The notes: generated by a model not told the origin, from the letters alone. DNA of 64,000 nt from an uncultured Oscillospiraceae bacterium (GCA_910586535.1 CAJUHS010000012.1:1-64000); one strand, 5' to 3'. Positions 1 through 5,693 are shown, counted from the stretch's first letter. Translations and numbers: made by a program.

Positions 1-472
1 ATAACGCACCATGTCCTTTTAAATCAGTTGTATACGTTGGATGTATAAAATCATATAATTCCTCACCTTTTGACTGCATATAATTAAGATAATTTGAAAG
101 AGATTCATTAACCACATTATATGCAATGGTACTAGAAAGCCCAATACCCGCTTGAATTTCTGGTTTAGTCAGCAATTCAAGTAAACTAAATTTAATTTCA
201 GTTACAGGGTCTGTAAAATAATTTACTTTAGGATTAATTTGACCGCTGTTTATTCCGTCTTTTAATAGGTCATTTAATTCATAATAGCTTTTGCCCTCTA
301 ATTCAGATTCAGTATAGAGACCAGAACCAACTAAAGCAGTTTCAAGAAGTGCGGCTATTTCCTCCGCAGCTATAACAGGAGCTCCTGCAAATGCAAAAGT
401 TTCAATTGTAAAAATGCGGATAAATATTAAAGCAATAACTATTATAGCTATTATTTTTTTAGTTACATTCAA
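1..472 (-). CDS. Secreted protein, candidate minor coat/adsorption protein (partial)
   Basis: Incomplete gene running off the left edge; 157 codons are visible. I chose a TTG start at 472 because AGGAG lies nine bases upstream and the only nearby ATG is followed at once by a stop codon. The first ~27 residues form a signal peptide (basic NVTKK, hydrophobic IIAIIVIALIF, then an Ala-rich cleavage region). The mature part is acidic and predicted mostly helical. It begins inside the last codons of the Zot gene (14-bp overlap), so it is co-translated with the assembly module. By position it may be the receptor-binding or end-cap protein of prophage A, which lacks one between coat and Zot. That role is inference. 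Confidence 0.6.
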   Translation of the reverse strand, partial: MNVTKKIIAIIVIALIFIRIFTIETFAFAGAPVIAAEEIAALLETALVGSGLYTESELEGKSYYELNDLLKDGINSGQINPKVNYFTDPVTEIKFSLLELLTKPEIQAGIGLSSTIAYNVVNESLSNYLNYMQSKGEELYDFIHPTYTTDLKGHGAL

Positions 473-1220
473 GCTGTATTCTCCTTTCGTTCAAAGAGTT
501 AACAAGCTCCTGCATTAGCTTTTTCTTTTCGGCTTCTTTAAATGGTTTCAACGTTTCATCAAACATTGAATAGCTATTGTACATAGAACCGAACAATCGA
601 CGGTATGTAAAGAACCGTTGTTCAAGTGGTTTTTCTTTTGTATCGCGCCAACATACAGAATATGAAAACAGACCGCCGCAGAGCCGTGAAAGAATCCAAC
701 CAAAATTACCGTGGTACTTTCTGTTAAAGTGCCTAACTTCAAGCTCACAGTATTCAATTATTTTACGACTGATAAGCTTTTTACTTTGCGGTATGAGTAT
801 TACTTCAAATCCCAAATGGCGATGAATCCTAAAAAATGTGTCCCATTCATTCCAACGTTTTATATTTTCAGATAAAACCGTAGGAGAAAATATTGATACG
901 CATTCGTCAAGAATAAGCGTTGTTTGGTGCTCCCTGCCGAATTTATGATATTTTGCCGCAAATTCATACAAGTACTCGGGAGTTATTTCACCTATCGGTA
1001 TATAGTGAAAATTCTTTGCGCGCGGATCATCATTATAAAGATGTATTTTACCTTTGCTGATATTAAAAATTAGTTCCTGTAACTTAGTCATAAAACAAAA
1101 TCTTGTATCTATGTAGCATGTTGAAATAACATTCTTTTTGAATCGCAAGTCCTCACGGATTTCATGAGCACAATGCAAGCTCTTTCCGCTTCCTGGCGTT
1201 CCAACGTATAGCATTATCAT
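459..1220 (-). CDS. Zot-like assembly ATPase of prophage A
   Basis: 253 aa, Zonular-occludens-toxin family (inovirus gene I), the P-loop ATPase that drives extrusion of filamentous virions through the host membrane. Walker A is GTPGSGKS at residues 7-14 and Walker B is LILDE at about 102-106. Unlike prophage B's Zot it has no N-terminal membrane anchor: the P-loop starts almost at the first residue. The start codon overlaps the stop of a 28-aa membrane peptide in an ATGA arrangement, so the anchor may be supplied as a separate chain. The family call is confident; dependence on the mini-protein is inference. Confidence 0.85.
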   Translation of the reverse strand: MIMLYVGTPGSGKSLHCAHEIREDLRFKKNVISTCYIDTRFCFMTKLQELIFNISKGKIHLYNDDPRAKNFHYIPIGEITPEYLYEFAAKYHKFGREHQTTLILDECVSIFSPTVLSENIKRWNEWDTFFRIHRHLGFEVILIPQSKKLISRKIIEYCELEVRHFNRKYHGNFGWILSRLCGGLFSYSVCWRDTKEKPLEQRFFTYRRLFGSMYNSYSMFDETLKPFKEAEKKKLMQELVNSLNERRIQLECN

Positions 1221-1303
1221 TCCCTATCACGCCACCTTTTTAATGATCTACCGCCGCGGCGGATCACAAGACCCAGCGCAAAGCCAAGTATAAATTCAAA
1301 CAT
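1217..1303 (-). CDS. 28-aa single-span membrane peptide upstream of zot
   Basis: Small gene with ribosome binding site AGGAGATG seven bases before ATG. The product starts with a hydrophobic segment MFEFILGFALGLVI followed by a strongly basic tail (RRGGRSLKRWRDRE). It ends in an ATGA overlap with zot, implying coupled translation. The hydrophobic-then-basic layout matches both filamentous-phage end-cap peptides (pVII/pIX type) and the N-terminal anchor of the prophage B Zot, so it could be either a minor coat protein or a detached Zot membrane anchor. Confidence 0.7.
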   Translation of the reverse strand: MFEFILGFALGLVIRRGGRSLKRWRDRE

Positions 1304-1359
1304 TTACATCATCTCCTAAAAACTAAGGGTGAAAGATATACATATCCTCCACCCTATAG

Positions 1360-1383
1360 CGTTTGCGTCCTTATGCGCAAACG
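1360..1383 (-). terminator. Hairpin after coat gene A
   Basis: Perfect 8-bp stem CGTTTGCG/CGCAAACG about 7 bases past the coat gene stop on the minus strand. It is not followed by a T-run, so it may act as a weak terminator or an mRNA 3' stabiliser rather than a full stop. The equivalent position in prophage B holds a strong intrinsic terminator. Confidence 0.5.
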
Positions 1384-1389
1384 GTTTGA

Positions 1390-1695
1390 TTACTTAGTAG
1401 CTTTTGTGAAGAACTTCTTTGCACTGTCCCAAAGCATACCAACACCGTAAAAGCCAAGACCAAGCGGTATAATAGACGTAGCAATGTCAATGCAATTAGT
1501 GATAACGGTTCCAAAACCCGAAAGAATTTTAGAACTGATGCTACTGTAATCAACACTACCAGCGGAAGAACCGCCTACATCGTCAGCAGCAAAAGCATTA
1601 ATTGTAAATGCAGACATTGCAATCGAAGCAGAAGCTATAAAAGCAACCGTCTTTTTGAAAACCTTTGAACTTTTGACTTTTTCCAAAAGCTTCAT
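1390..1695 (-). CDS. Major coat protein-like, prophage A
   Basis: 101 aa from the ATG at 1695, chosen because GAAAGGAG sits just upstream; an upstream in-frame ATG at 1713 only reads through that ribosome binding site. Residues 1-36 are a typical signal peptide (KVKSSKVFKK, hydrophobic stretch, AFA cleavage motif). The mature ~65 residues are Ser/Gly-rich, then hold a hydrophobic span (IDIATSIIPLGLGFYGVGML) and a basic C-terminus (SAKKFFTKATK). This is the pVIII plan: signal peptide, membrane span, positive tail facing the DNA. Prophage B encodes a protein of nearly identical size and layout at the matching place. Confidence 0.8.
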   Translation of the reverse strand: MKLLEKVKSSKVFKKTVAFIASASIAMSAFTINAFAADDVGGSSAGSVDYSSISSKILSGFGTVITNCIDIATSIIPLGLGFYGVGMLWDSAKKFFTKATK

Positions 1696-1709
1696 GATAA
1701 TAACTCCTT

Positions 1710-1856
1710 TCATTTAAAAAATTTTTCAAATATGTTAACCACCGACATTATCGCACGGCAGGCAACACCGATTATTGCGCCGAAGCCTATACCGATAAAT
1801 CCTACAAAAATAGCATATTGTATAGTCATTTCGGCTGTTTTGGGGAAAAATTCCAT
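1710..1856 (-). CDS. 48-aa membrane protein
   Basis: Starts MEFFPKTAEM and contains one hydrophobic span (AIFVGFIGIGFGAIIGVACRA) before an amphipathic tail. The start is preceded by GGAAGTAGGGG. Its stop codon overlaps the ribosome binding site of the coat gene, so the two are translated together. By analogy with filamentous phages it may be a minor virion protein or an inner-membrane assembly factor; no family is recognised. Confidence 0.65.
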   Translation of the reverse strand: MEFFPKTAEMTIQYAIFVGFIGIGFGAIIGVACRAIMSVVNIFEKFFK

Positions 1857-1863
1857 AATACCC

Positions 1864-2202
1864 CTACTTCCTTATAAGATTAGCTATCATCAAGCCGAAC
1901 ACGGCACCTACAAAAGCTATTGCAACAAACATTAACACAATTATCGTTTCTATACTATGTACTGTATTATCAGTATTAACGGCATTATCATTCATTACCG
2001 ACACGATTTCGGAAACCTGTTCGGACTGAACGGACATCAGTTCCGAGAACTGCTCCGACTGCTCCGACACAAGCTCCGATATCTGAGTTTCAACTATCCT
2101 TACATCTTCATGGACTTCCGATACTTGTGTTTGAATAACCGACATACGCTCTTCAAGTACATAGAAGTCATAATAATATGCGTCGTTATCTTCCATTGGC
2201 AT
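1864..2202 (-). CDS. Coiled-coil protein with C-terminal membrane anchor
   Basis: 112 aa. An acidic N-terminus is followed by a long heptad-like Ser/Glu/Gln/Val repeat (repeated SEQSEQ and SVQSEQVSE units, residues ~20-70), which reads as a coiled coil, then one C-terminal transmembrane span (IIVLMFVAIAFVGAVFGLMI). Topologically it matches the 161-aa protein at the same place in prophage B. It sits four bases after the candidate ssDNA-binding gene. Likely a phage structural or assembly protein; no named family. Confidence 0.65.
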   Translation of the reverse strand: MPMEDNDAYYYDFYVLEERMSVIQTQVSEVHEDVRIVETQISELVSEQSEQFSELMSVQSEQVSEIVSVMNDNAVNTDNTVHSIETIIVLMFVAIAFVGAVFGLMIANLIRK

Positions 2203-2205
2203 GGC

Positions 2206-2559
2206 TTAACCTGCTTTCTTTACGGGCTTTTCCTGCTGTTCCGATGTCTCGGCAGCTTTCGGAATGATAGTCAGATCAACTATCTGCGTAAAAGTTGCAG
2301 TACCACGCTTGGTTACTTCGTAGTCGATTACGATCGTACCGCCGTAAAGGTCGCTGCTCTCGTCAAAAAACTTTTCAAGCAGAGGCTCAATGGTTCTTTT
2401 GTAAAGCGGAGAACTTTCAGCTATATACTCACTTTTTCCCTCACAACCGAAAACATCTTTTGATTTACAATCAAAATAAATTGTTGCGCCCTTTACAGGC
2501 TGATTCGTTTTCTTACTTATGTAGTCAATCGGCTCAAATCCTTTAATTATTCCTTTCAT
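2206..2559 (-). CDS. Candidate phage ssDNA-binding protein (gene V-like), prophage A
   Basis: 117 aa, first gene of the minus-strand phage operon. It is rich in beta-forming residues (GATIYFDCKS, GTIVIDYEVT, TFTQIVDLTII) with a charged C-terminal tail (SEQQEKPVKKAG), the general look of small OB-fold ssDNA-binding proteins. In filamentous phages such a protein coats new single strands ahead of packaging. The position directly behind the early promoter, and the same arrangement in prophage B, support the role. Sequence-level family membership cannot be proven by eye. Confidence 0.55.
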   Translation of the reverse strand: MKGIIKGFEPIDYISKKTNQPVKGATIYFDCKSKDVFGCEGKSEYIAESSPLYKRTIEPLLEKFFDESSDLYGGTIVIDYEVTKRGTATFTQIVDLTIIPKAAETSEQQEKPVKKAG

Positions 2560-2600
2560 TTCGCTTGGTCTCCTTTCTTCGATATTATCTATTGATTAAA

Positions 2601-2678
2601 TACCCCATATGGGGTACATTAACAGTATACCCCACATGGGGTATTATGTCAACCCCATACGGGGTATTTTGTTATAAT
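2601..2678. promoter_or_regulatory. Divergent promoters with three palindromic operators (prophage A switch)
   Basis: Three palindromes: TACCCCATATGGGGTA at 2601-2616, TACCCCACATGGGGTA at 2628-2643 and AACCCCATACGGGGTA at 2651-2666. The leftward phage promoter reads TTGACA (2652-2647), 17-base spacer, TATACT (2629-2624), and the middle operator fills that spacer. The third operator lies just upstream of the rightward -10 (TATAAT 2673-2678) of the repressor gene. This is a textbook layout for a repressor that shuts off phage genes and controls itself. Confidence 0.85.
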
Positions 2679-2699
2679 TATACAAAGGAGATTTTAAAA

Positions 2700-2921
2700 A
2701 TGTATACAAGATTACGAGATTTAAGGGAAGATGCCGATCTGTCGCAAATAGAATGCGCCAAAATTGCCTATATTTCTAAAAATTCTTACATCAGATATGA
2801 GACAGGAGAAAGAACCCCTCCATTTGATGTAATCGTAAATCTTGCAAAATATTATAATGTCTCCATAGATTATATTGCAGGATTAACTAACTGTAAAAAA
2901 ATGTTAAAATGTGAGAAATAG
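2700..2921 (+). CDS. HTH_3 (Xre-family) phage repressor, prophage A
   Basis: 73 aa. Start ATG at 2700 follows AAAGGAG; longer in-frame extensions would read through the operators and promoter. The whole protein is one Cro/CI-type helix-turn-helix domain: RLRDLREDADLSQIECAK, the recognition helix region ISKNSYIRYETGERTPP, and the family's usual closing FDVIVNLAKYYNVSIDYIAG. It is transcribed divergently from the phage operon across three palindromic operators, so it is very likely the lysogeny repressor and its own regulator. It heads a two-gene operon with a membrane protein. Confidence 0.85.
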   Translation: MYTRLRDLREDADLSQIECAKIAYISKNSYIRYETGERTPPFDVIVNLAKYYNVSIDYIAGLTNCKKMLKCEK

Positions 2922-2934
2922 GGAGTAATTAAAA

Positions 2935-3366
2935 ATGAAAATTGCACTTCAAATTTTAGGAATACTAATTGTTATTGGCTCAGGACTTGTACTAATAGTA
3001 GCATTATTAGCTTTATCAACAGGAAATACGAGTGAAAGTGTATTAACATTGTTAATGTACTCTGCTATTGGTTTAATAATTGGCATAGTTATGATTGCTG
3101 GATCGTCAAGTATGAAAAGTAATATTAATAAATTTGATATGCAAGAATATGAAGAATTTAAACAATATCAAGAACAGCAAAGACGAATATATTATAGAAA
3201 TGCCAATGCGCAAGGTAAACCACTTAGTGAATACTTAATGGACGACAAAACAAAACTTGTTACATACTATGACCGTATGCCAACAGCTTACAAAGATAAA
3301 CTTGTAAATTATGCTGATAAATTATACCGAGAATTTGAAAATGAAGAATATTTAAACAGAAAATAA
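2935..3366 (+). CDS. Two-span membrane protein co-transcribed with the repressor
   Basis: 143 aa, 13 bases after the repressor stop. Two N-terminal transmembrane helices (residues ~5-27 and ~38-58), then a charged cytoplasmic region rich in Glu, Gln, Tyr and Lys (EYEEFKQYQEQQRRIYYR). Being expressed with the repressor in the lysogen, it fits a superinfection-exclusion or lysogenic-conversion role, and prophage B has a different membrane protein in the same slot. The function is inferred from position only. Confidence 0.65.
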   Translation: MKIALQILGILIVIGSGLVLIVALLALSTGNTSESVLTLLMYSAIGLIIGIVMIAGSSSMKSNINKFDMQEYEEFKQYQEQQRRIYYRNANAQGKPLSEYLMDDKTKLVTYYDRMPTAYKDKLVNYADKLYREFENEEYLNRK

Positions 3367-3380
3367 GCTTATAACAACAA

Positions 3381-3436
3381 TTCCAGACATCTGGAAAGTG
3401 TTTCTAAATTATGAACATCATTCCAGATATATGGAA
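3381..3436. repeat. Pair of 16-bp palindromes, 40 bp apart
   Basis: TTCCAGACATCTGGAA (3381-3396) and TTCCAGATATATGGAA (3421-3436), centre to centre 40 bp. An equivalent pair with the same 40-bp spacing follows the matching gene in prophage B (16145-16200), and single copies follow each toxin-antitoxin module. Candidate binding sites for a replication or regulatory protein. Confidence 0.7.
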
Positions 3437-3463
3437 TGAGTTGTCCCATATAGTATAGCTAAA

Positions 3464-3488
3464 AGCCCCTGCGCAAGCGAGGGGCTTT
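3464..3488 (+). terminator. Intrinsic terminator of the repressor operon A
   Basis: Stem AGCCCCT/AGGGGCT around loop GCGCAAGCG, followed by a short T-run (TTTAATAAT). It lies about 100 bases past the membrane-protein gene. An almost identical structure follows the corresponding operon in prophage B. Confidence 0.7.
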
Positions 3489-3515
3489 AATAATCGAAAG
3501 TTTGTCGTGCCGCGT

Positions 3516-3674
3516 AAAAACTTTACAGACTCCTCCTTGACTTTCGCTCCGAAAAGGCGTATAAAAATTATCGGGCGAAGGGAAAGAAGCAAGAACTTAA
3601 AAGTCTTTTCCCCCTCGCCTTTTCAATTGTACGCCTTTTCTCCACGAAACTCAAGGAGCTTCTGTAAACTTTTT
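3516..3674. other. Large imperfect hairpin, prophage A (candidate packaging signal/origin)
   Basis: About 159 nt that can fold back in three nested blocks: AAAAACTTTACAGA with TCTGTAAACTTTTT (outer), GAAAAGGCGTA with TACGCCTTTTC (middle), and GGGCGAAGGGAAAGA with TCTTTTCCCCCTCGCC (inner). The same structure is conserved in prophage B at 16279-16438. Filamentous phages carry a long hairpin in their intergenic region as packaging signal and replication origin; assignment here is by analogy. The motif GTTACTGT follows at 3683-3690 and recurs in prophage B. No gene is seen in 3367-3980. Confidence 0.65.
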
Positions 3675-3837
3675 CCACGGGGGTTACTGTGTCGTTGACC
3701 GTTAATTTCGCTCCGCGGGGGCTCTGCTAAAAAAAGCAAGCTGTTGGTGCGCCAATGCTTTTGATGTAACTCACTTTTGACCGAGCTGCGCTCCGATCGG
3801 CTACGCTGCCTTTTTATTTTGAGTTACAAAAAAACAC

Positions 3838-3866
3838 TTGACTTTTTCGCCAAGTGTGGGTATAAT
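3838..3866 (+). promoter_or_regulatory. Promoter of antitoxin RNA, module 1
   Basis: TTGACT (3838-3843), 17-base spacer, TATAAT (3861-3866). The spacer contains CGCCAAGTG, which can pair with the CACTTG overlapping the -35 box. The same promoter, nearly base for base, precedes modules 2 and 3. Confidence 0.8.
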
Positions 3867-3872
3867 ATAAAT

Positions 3873-3995
3873 AGAGGGTACACCAAGTTGACGGTTACTC
3901 CCATCAAATTTTGTGTCGCCAGTATATTGTCGACATGATGTCATGCGAAAGATAGTCGCACTGTTTGGAAGCTAGGGCGACTATCTCTTTCTTTT
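3873..3995 (+). ncRNA. Antitoxin RNA (RNA II-like), module 1
   Basis: Predicted transcript of about 120 nt from a strong promoter to a hairpin plus T-run. Its 5' end AGAGGGTACACCAAG repeats the start of the opposing toxin mRNA, and GACGGTTA matches the toxin leader's GGCGGTTAA, so in opposite transcription these segments are complementary. ACTCCC can pair with the toxin's GGGGGTGAG ribosome binding site. The terminator stem GATAGTCGC/GCGACTATC is shared with the toxin mRNA. This is the layout of RNA II of the pAD1 par locus. Ends are predicted, not mapped. Confidence 0.7.
3947..3995. terminator. Bidirectional terminator shared by module 1 RNAs
   Basis: Stem GAAAGATAGTCGC (3947-3959) with GCGACTATCTCTTTC (3977-3991), followed rightward by TTTTATT. 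Read leftward, the toxin stop codon lies in the first stem strand. Corresponding stems with different sequences close modules 2 and 3. Confidence 0.75.
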
Positions 3996-4067
3996 ATTGC
4001 TGTTTTGCGCTATCTGAATGATGTTGCAAACGACAAGAAGTAACGTGAAAAAGTCATTCCATGTCAT
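3981..4067 (-). CDS. Type I (Fst-like) toxin peptide, module 1
   Basis: 28 aa beginning MTWNDFFTLLLVVCNIIQIA and ending in the basic tail SNKRKR: a single membrane span with a charged C-terminus, as in Fst and related type I toxins. The ribosome binding site GGGGGTG lies seven bases before ATG. Two other modules in prophage B encode close relatives, sharing the start (M-T/S-W), the core EFLTL, the invariant VVC and the Gln-Asn/Lys-Arg tail. Conservation of the peptide while flanking bases change argues that it is translated. Fst-type toxins insert in the cell's own membrane. Toxicity here is inference. Confidence 0.75.
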   Translation of the reverse strand: MTWNDFFTLLLVVCNIIQIAQNSNKRKR

Positions 4068-4135
4068 GACAGCTCACCCCCATTTCTGGGAGAAGATTTA
4101 ACCGCCAACCGTTTATTGATGTACCCTCTTATGTC

Positions 4136-4164
4136 ATATTACTACATTTTCCTTGCTTTGTCAA
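4136..4164 (-). promoter_or_regulatory. Promoter of toxin mRNA, module 1
   Basis: On the minus strand TTGACA (4164-4159), 17-base spacer, TAATAT (4141-4136). Transcription would begin near 4129 with AGAGGGTACATCAA, the repeat also found at the start of the antitoxin RNA. The leader to the toxin ATG is about 60 nt. Confidence 0.8.
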
Positions 4165-4229
4165 GGATTTTTTTGTAACTCATTCCTGCGTACCGTGCAG
4201 CTAAGACGTGCGCTTATTTGAATTACACT

Positions 4230-4245
4230 TTCCAGACGTCTGGAA
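4230..4245. repeat. Palindrome TTCCAGACGTCTGGAA
   Basis: Perfect 16-bp palindrome of the family found at 3381, 3421, 16145, 16185, 16966 and 17367. This copy follows toxin-antitoxin module 1, as other copies follow modules 2 and 3. Confidence 0.75.
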
Positions 4246-4252
4246 TGAAACA

Positions 4253-4288
4253 GCCTCGGAACAGGTCTACCCTGCTCCGAGGTTTTTT
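4253..4288 (+). terminator. Intrinsic terminator at right end of prophage A
   Basis: Stem CCTCGGA/TCCGAGG followed by six T. A near-identical terminator stands at the right end of prophage B (17390-17425), about 35 bases before the junction core in both cases. Confidence 0.8.
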
Positions 4289-4321
4289 GAAATATTCATG
4301 GCATTGTTTTGCTGATTAACT

Positions 4322-4339
4322 TTTATTTAGCGAAATTAG
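4322..4339. repeat. Junction core A/S1
   Basis: TTTATTTAGCGAAATTAG. The same 18 bp stand at each unit boundary (6115, 7908; variant at 17459). Left of it, prophage A reads GCTGATTAACTT, the same as at the B/C junction. Candidate site of the recombination that built the array; possibly a diverged Xer (dif-like) site, since the reverse complement has a GTTAA typical of XerD arms. Confidence 0.7.
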
Positions 4340-4467
4340 AACAAATAAGTTAACGGGGACTTATTGCCCCCGCTTGGTTCTATATCTCGGTTACTTCCTT
4401 TCATGGAAGTATAAGGATGTAAAATACAGCACAAAAAATGCAGTAATAAGAGTAAGTAAAAACATAA

Positions 4468-4692
4468 CTATTTTGCAGGAACTAAAACGAAGTTATCAAG
4501 CAAATTGCCTTTATCGTCGAAGAAATCATAGACAATATCGGGATGAATTTTTGAATCGACCTTATCACATAAATGAAGATAAATCTCTTCAAGTCTGCTT
4601 GAAACAAATTCATCACATGAGCAAGAATTTTTAACCATGTAAATAACGTCCATAGCAAAATAATCGTCGTATTTTTGGGGTATAAATTTCAT
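4468..4692 (-). CDS. 74-aa acidic protein of satellite S1
   Basis: Unrecognised protein with a clear ribosome binding site (AAAGGACG) before its ATG. It is acidic, predicted largely helical, with two clusters of aromatic and acidic residues (KYDDYFAMDVIY; DIVYDFFDDKG) and three cysteines (CSC, C in LHLCDK). It is the only leftward early gene of the unit, read from behind a structured leader that resembles the leader of the prophage B operon. It may redirect helper functions, but nothing in the sequence proves this. Confidence 0.6.
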   Translation of the reverse strand: MKFIPQKYDDYFAMDVIYMVKNSCSCDEFVSSRLEEIYLHLCDKVDSKIHPDIVYDFFDDKGNLLDNFVLVPAK

Positions 4693-4713
4693 TTTTCAAC
4701 ACGTCCTTTTCCA

Positions 4714-4766
4714 TTAACACGTCCCTCGCGGAGTATCAGCCACGGGGACGTGTTAAGCCGTGGCTG
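4714..4766 (-). promoter_or_regulatory. Competing leader hairpins, S1
   Basis: Two mutually exclusive stems overlap: TTAACACGTCCC (4714-4725) with GGGACGTGTTAA (4745-4756), and CAGCCACGG (4737-4745) with CCGTGGCTG (4758-4766). They lie in the 5' leader of the 74-aa gene. The second stem, and the nearby CCGTTTTCTTTATCC and CTCTTTAACTGGAG segments, recur in the prophage B leader (14954-14984, 15088-15116). Possible attenuation device or protein-binding leader. Confidence 0.55.
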
Positions 4767-4831
4767 TACTTTCTATGCCGTTTTCTTTATCCTCTTTAAC
4801 TGGAGTTTAGGAGGTCTAAAAAAATTTACAA

Positions 4832-4938
4832 TGTAGTGTTATAGACTACAAGTATATATTACCACAAACTACAAAACAATACAATAGGAAAAATGAACAA
4901 ATTGACAAGTGTAATTTTGTGTAGTATAATACACTACA
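4832..4938. promoter_or_regulatory. Divergent promoters and operators of S1
   Basis: Rightward promoter TTGACA (4902-4907), 17 bases, TATAAT (4925-4930); leftward promoter TTGTTT (4879-4874), 17 bases, TATACT (4856-4851). Two operators of form TGTAGT-N7-ACTACA, at 4832-4850 and 4920-4938, cover the leftward start site and the rightward -10. The adjacent ribbon-helix-helix protein is the obvious ligand. The operator differs from those of prophages A and B. Confidence 0.8.
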
Positions 4939-4954
4939 AAATGAGGTGAAAACA

Positions 4955-5110
4955 ATGGAAAAAAAAGATGTGAATTTAGTAAAAAGCATAAGGTTTCCAA
5001 GAGAACTAAATGAAAAAATTCAAAAAAGCGCCGAGAAAGAAACGAGAACTTTTTCAGCACAAGTAATTCACATAATCAAAACATATTATGAATTGCAGGA
5101 AAAAAAGTAA
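4955..5110 (+). CDS. Ribbon-helix-helix (Arc/CopG-like) regulator, S1
   Basis: 51 aa, start ATG after GAGGTG. The pattern VKSIRFPRELNEKIQKSAEK then RTFSAQVIHIIKTYYEL is a beta-strand followed by two helices, the ribbon-helix-helix fold. It occupies the slot that the Xre-type repressor fills in prophages A and B, directly behind a promoter whose -10 is covered by an operator, so it is probably an autoregulating repressor of the satellite. Confidence 0.75.
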   Translation: MEKKDVNLVKSIRFPRELNEKIQKSAEKETRTFSAQVIHIIKTYYELQEKK

Positions 5111-5254
5111 TCAACTCGCAACGATTTTTCTCCGCGCTTCGCGCGGAGAAGTCAGAGAACGTGCGTGCCGCAGTTCCCCCACGCCGTGCGCGTGGGTCCC
5201 CCTTCTTCGCTATGCGTAAGCCGTCAAATTATCGCGCTTAACCCTACCCCGCTA

Positions 5255-5431
5255 CGAAAATTTTTTCAGCGACGGCTAAAGCCGCCCTTGACAACAGAAC
5301 CTGACGGCGGTATGTTCGCGTTGCCGAAGCAACTCAAGAACACCGTAATGTTTTGTGGTTGCTTCGGACGCTCCATTATACCGCCGTCAGAACCTGCCGT
5401 CAAGGGTTAAAATCGCTGAAAAATTTTTCTA
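5255..5431. other. Large imperfect hairpin of S1
   Basis: About 177 nt folding in nested blocks: CGAAAATTTTTTCAGCGA with TCGCTGAAAAATTTTTCT, CCCTTGAC with GTCAAGGG, CTGACGGCGGTAT with ATACCGCCGTCAG, and CCGAAGCAAC with GTTGCTTCGG at the tip. Unrelated in sequence to the hairpins of A and B but alike in size and nesting. Candidate replication origin or packaging signal. An 81-codon open frame crossing it (5165-5410) is not credible as a gene. Confidence 0.65.
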
Positions 5432-5501
5432 CGCTCAGACGAATACATGAGTTTTTTTGCCTGCGGCGCGCCTCGGCAATCTAAGAACATTTTGAGCGCA
5501 A

Positions 5502-5693
5502 CTAAATATTGCGCTCTTTTTCGTCCTGTCTTTTGTACTTGTAGTAATAATAACCGATGTCATTTCTTAATGTCATACGACAATAAGTGCTTAGCGGAAC
5601 GCCCTCACGGTCAGCTAAATATCTGAGCTTTTCCAAATCGTCTGGCGATACGTGGACTTTGATAATTTCCGTGTTTTTCTTAGGCTTTGCCAA
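5502..5693 (-). CDS. Ribbon-helix-helix-like small protein, S1
   Basis: 63 aa from a TTG at 5693, spaced eight bases from GGGGG; an upstream GTG at 5702 overlaps that ribosome binding site. Sequence IIKVHVSPDDLEKLRYLADR followed by GVPLSTYCRMTLRNDIG fits the ribbon-helix-helix fold of plasmid MobC-like and copy-control proteins, with a Tyr/Lys-rich tail. In a unit lacking its own initiator it could bind the adjacent hairpin to recruit a helper Rep. That is speculation from fold and position. Confidence 0.6.
   Translation of the reverse strand: MAKPKKNTEIIKVHVSPDDLEKLRYLADREGVPLSTYCRMTLRNDIGYYYYKYKRQDEKERNI

Larger units (their letters stand above)
1..4321. mobile_element. Inovirus-like prophage A, right part
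   Basis: Right portion of a filamentous-phage-like prophage; the left part, where a replication initiator would be expected, lies outside the window. It contains, on the minus strand, a candidate ssDNA-binding protein, a coiled-coil membrane protein, a 48-aa membrane protein, a signal-peptide coat protein, a 28-aa membrane peptide, a Zot ATPase and a secreted protein, in the same general order as prophage B. A divergent repressor, a large hairpin, one type I toxin-antitoxin module and a terminator complete the right end. It abuts satellite S1 at the 18-bp core. Assignment is from gene order and family motifs; homology to known isolates was not tested. Confidence 0.8.

Noticed and set aside
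3381..3436. CRISPR-like repeat pair
   Set aside because: Only two palindromes with a single interval and no cas genes; not a CRISPR array.
3507..3698. 63-codon frame in the prophage A intergenic region
   Set aside because: Overlaps the conserved hairpin and the reading frame is not kept in prophage B.
3873..4128. Single long structured RNA closed by AGAGGGTACA/TGTACCCTCT
   Set aside because: The outer pairing could form a 10-bp stem in one RNA, but an internal terminator, an opposing promoter and a conserved peptide frame on the other strand fit a convergent two-RNA locus better.
4374..4634. 86-codon plus-strand frame opposite the satellite 74-aa gene (and its copy at 6167-6427)
   Set aside because: It is antisense to the 74-aa minus-strand gene, which has a clear ribosome binding site and leader; treated as its shadow.
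5165..5410. 81-codon plus-strand open frame (and its copy at 6958-7203)
   Set aside because: It runs across most of the large imperfect hairpin, has no good ribosome binding site and its composition follows the inverted repeat; more likely structural DNA.
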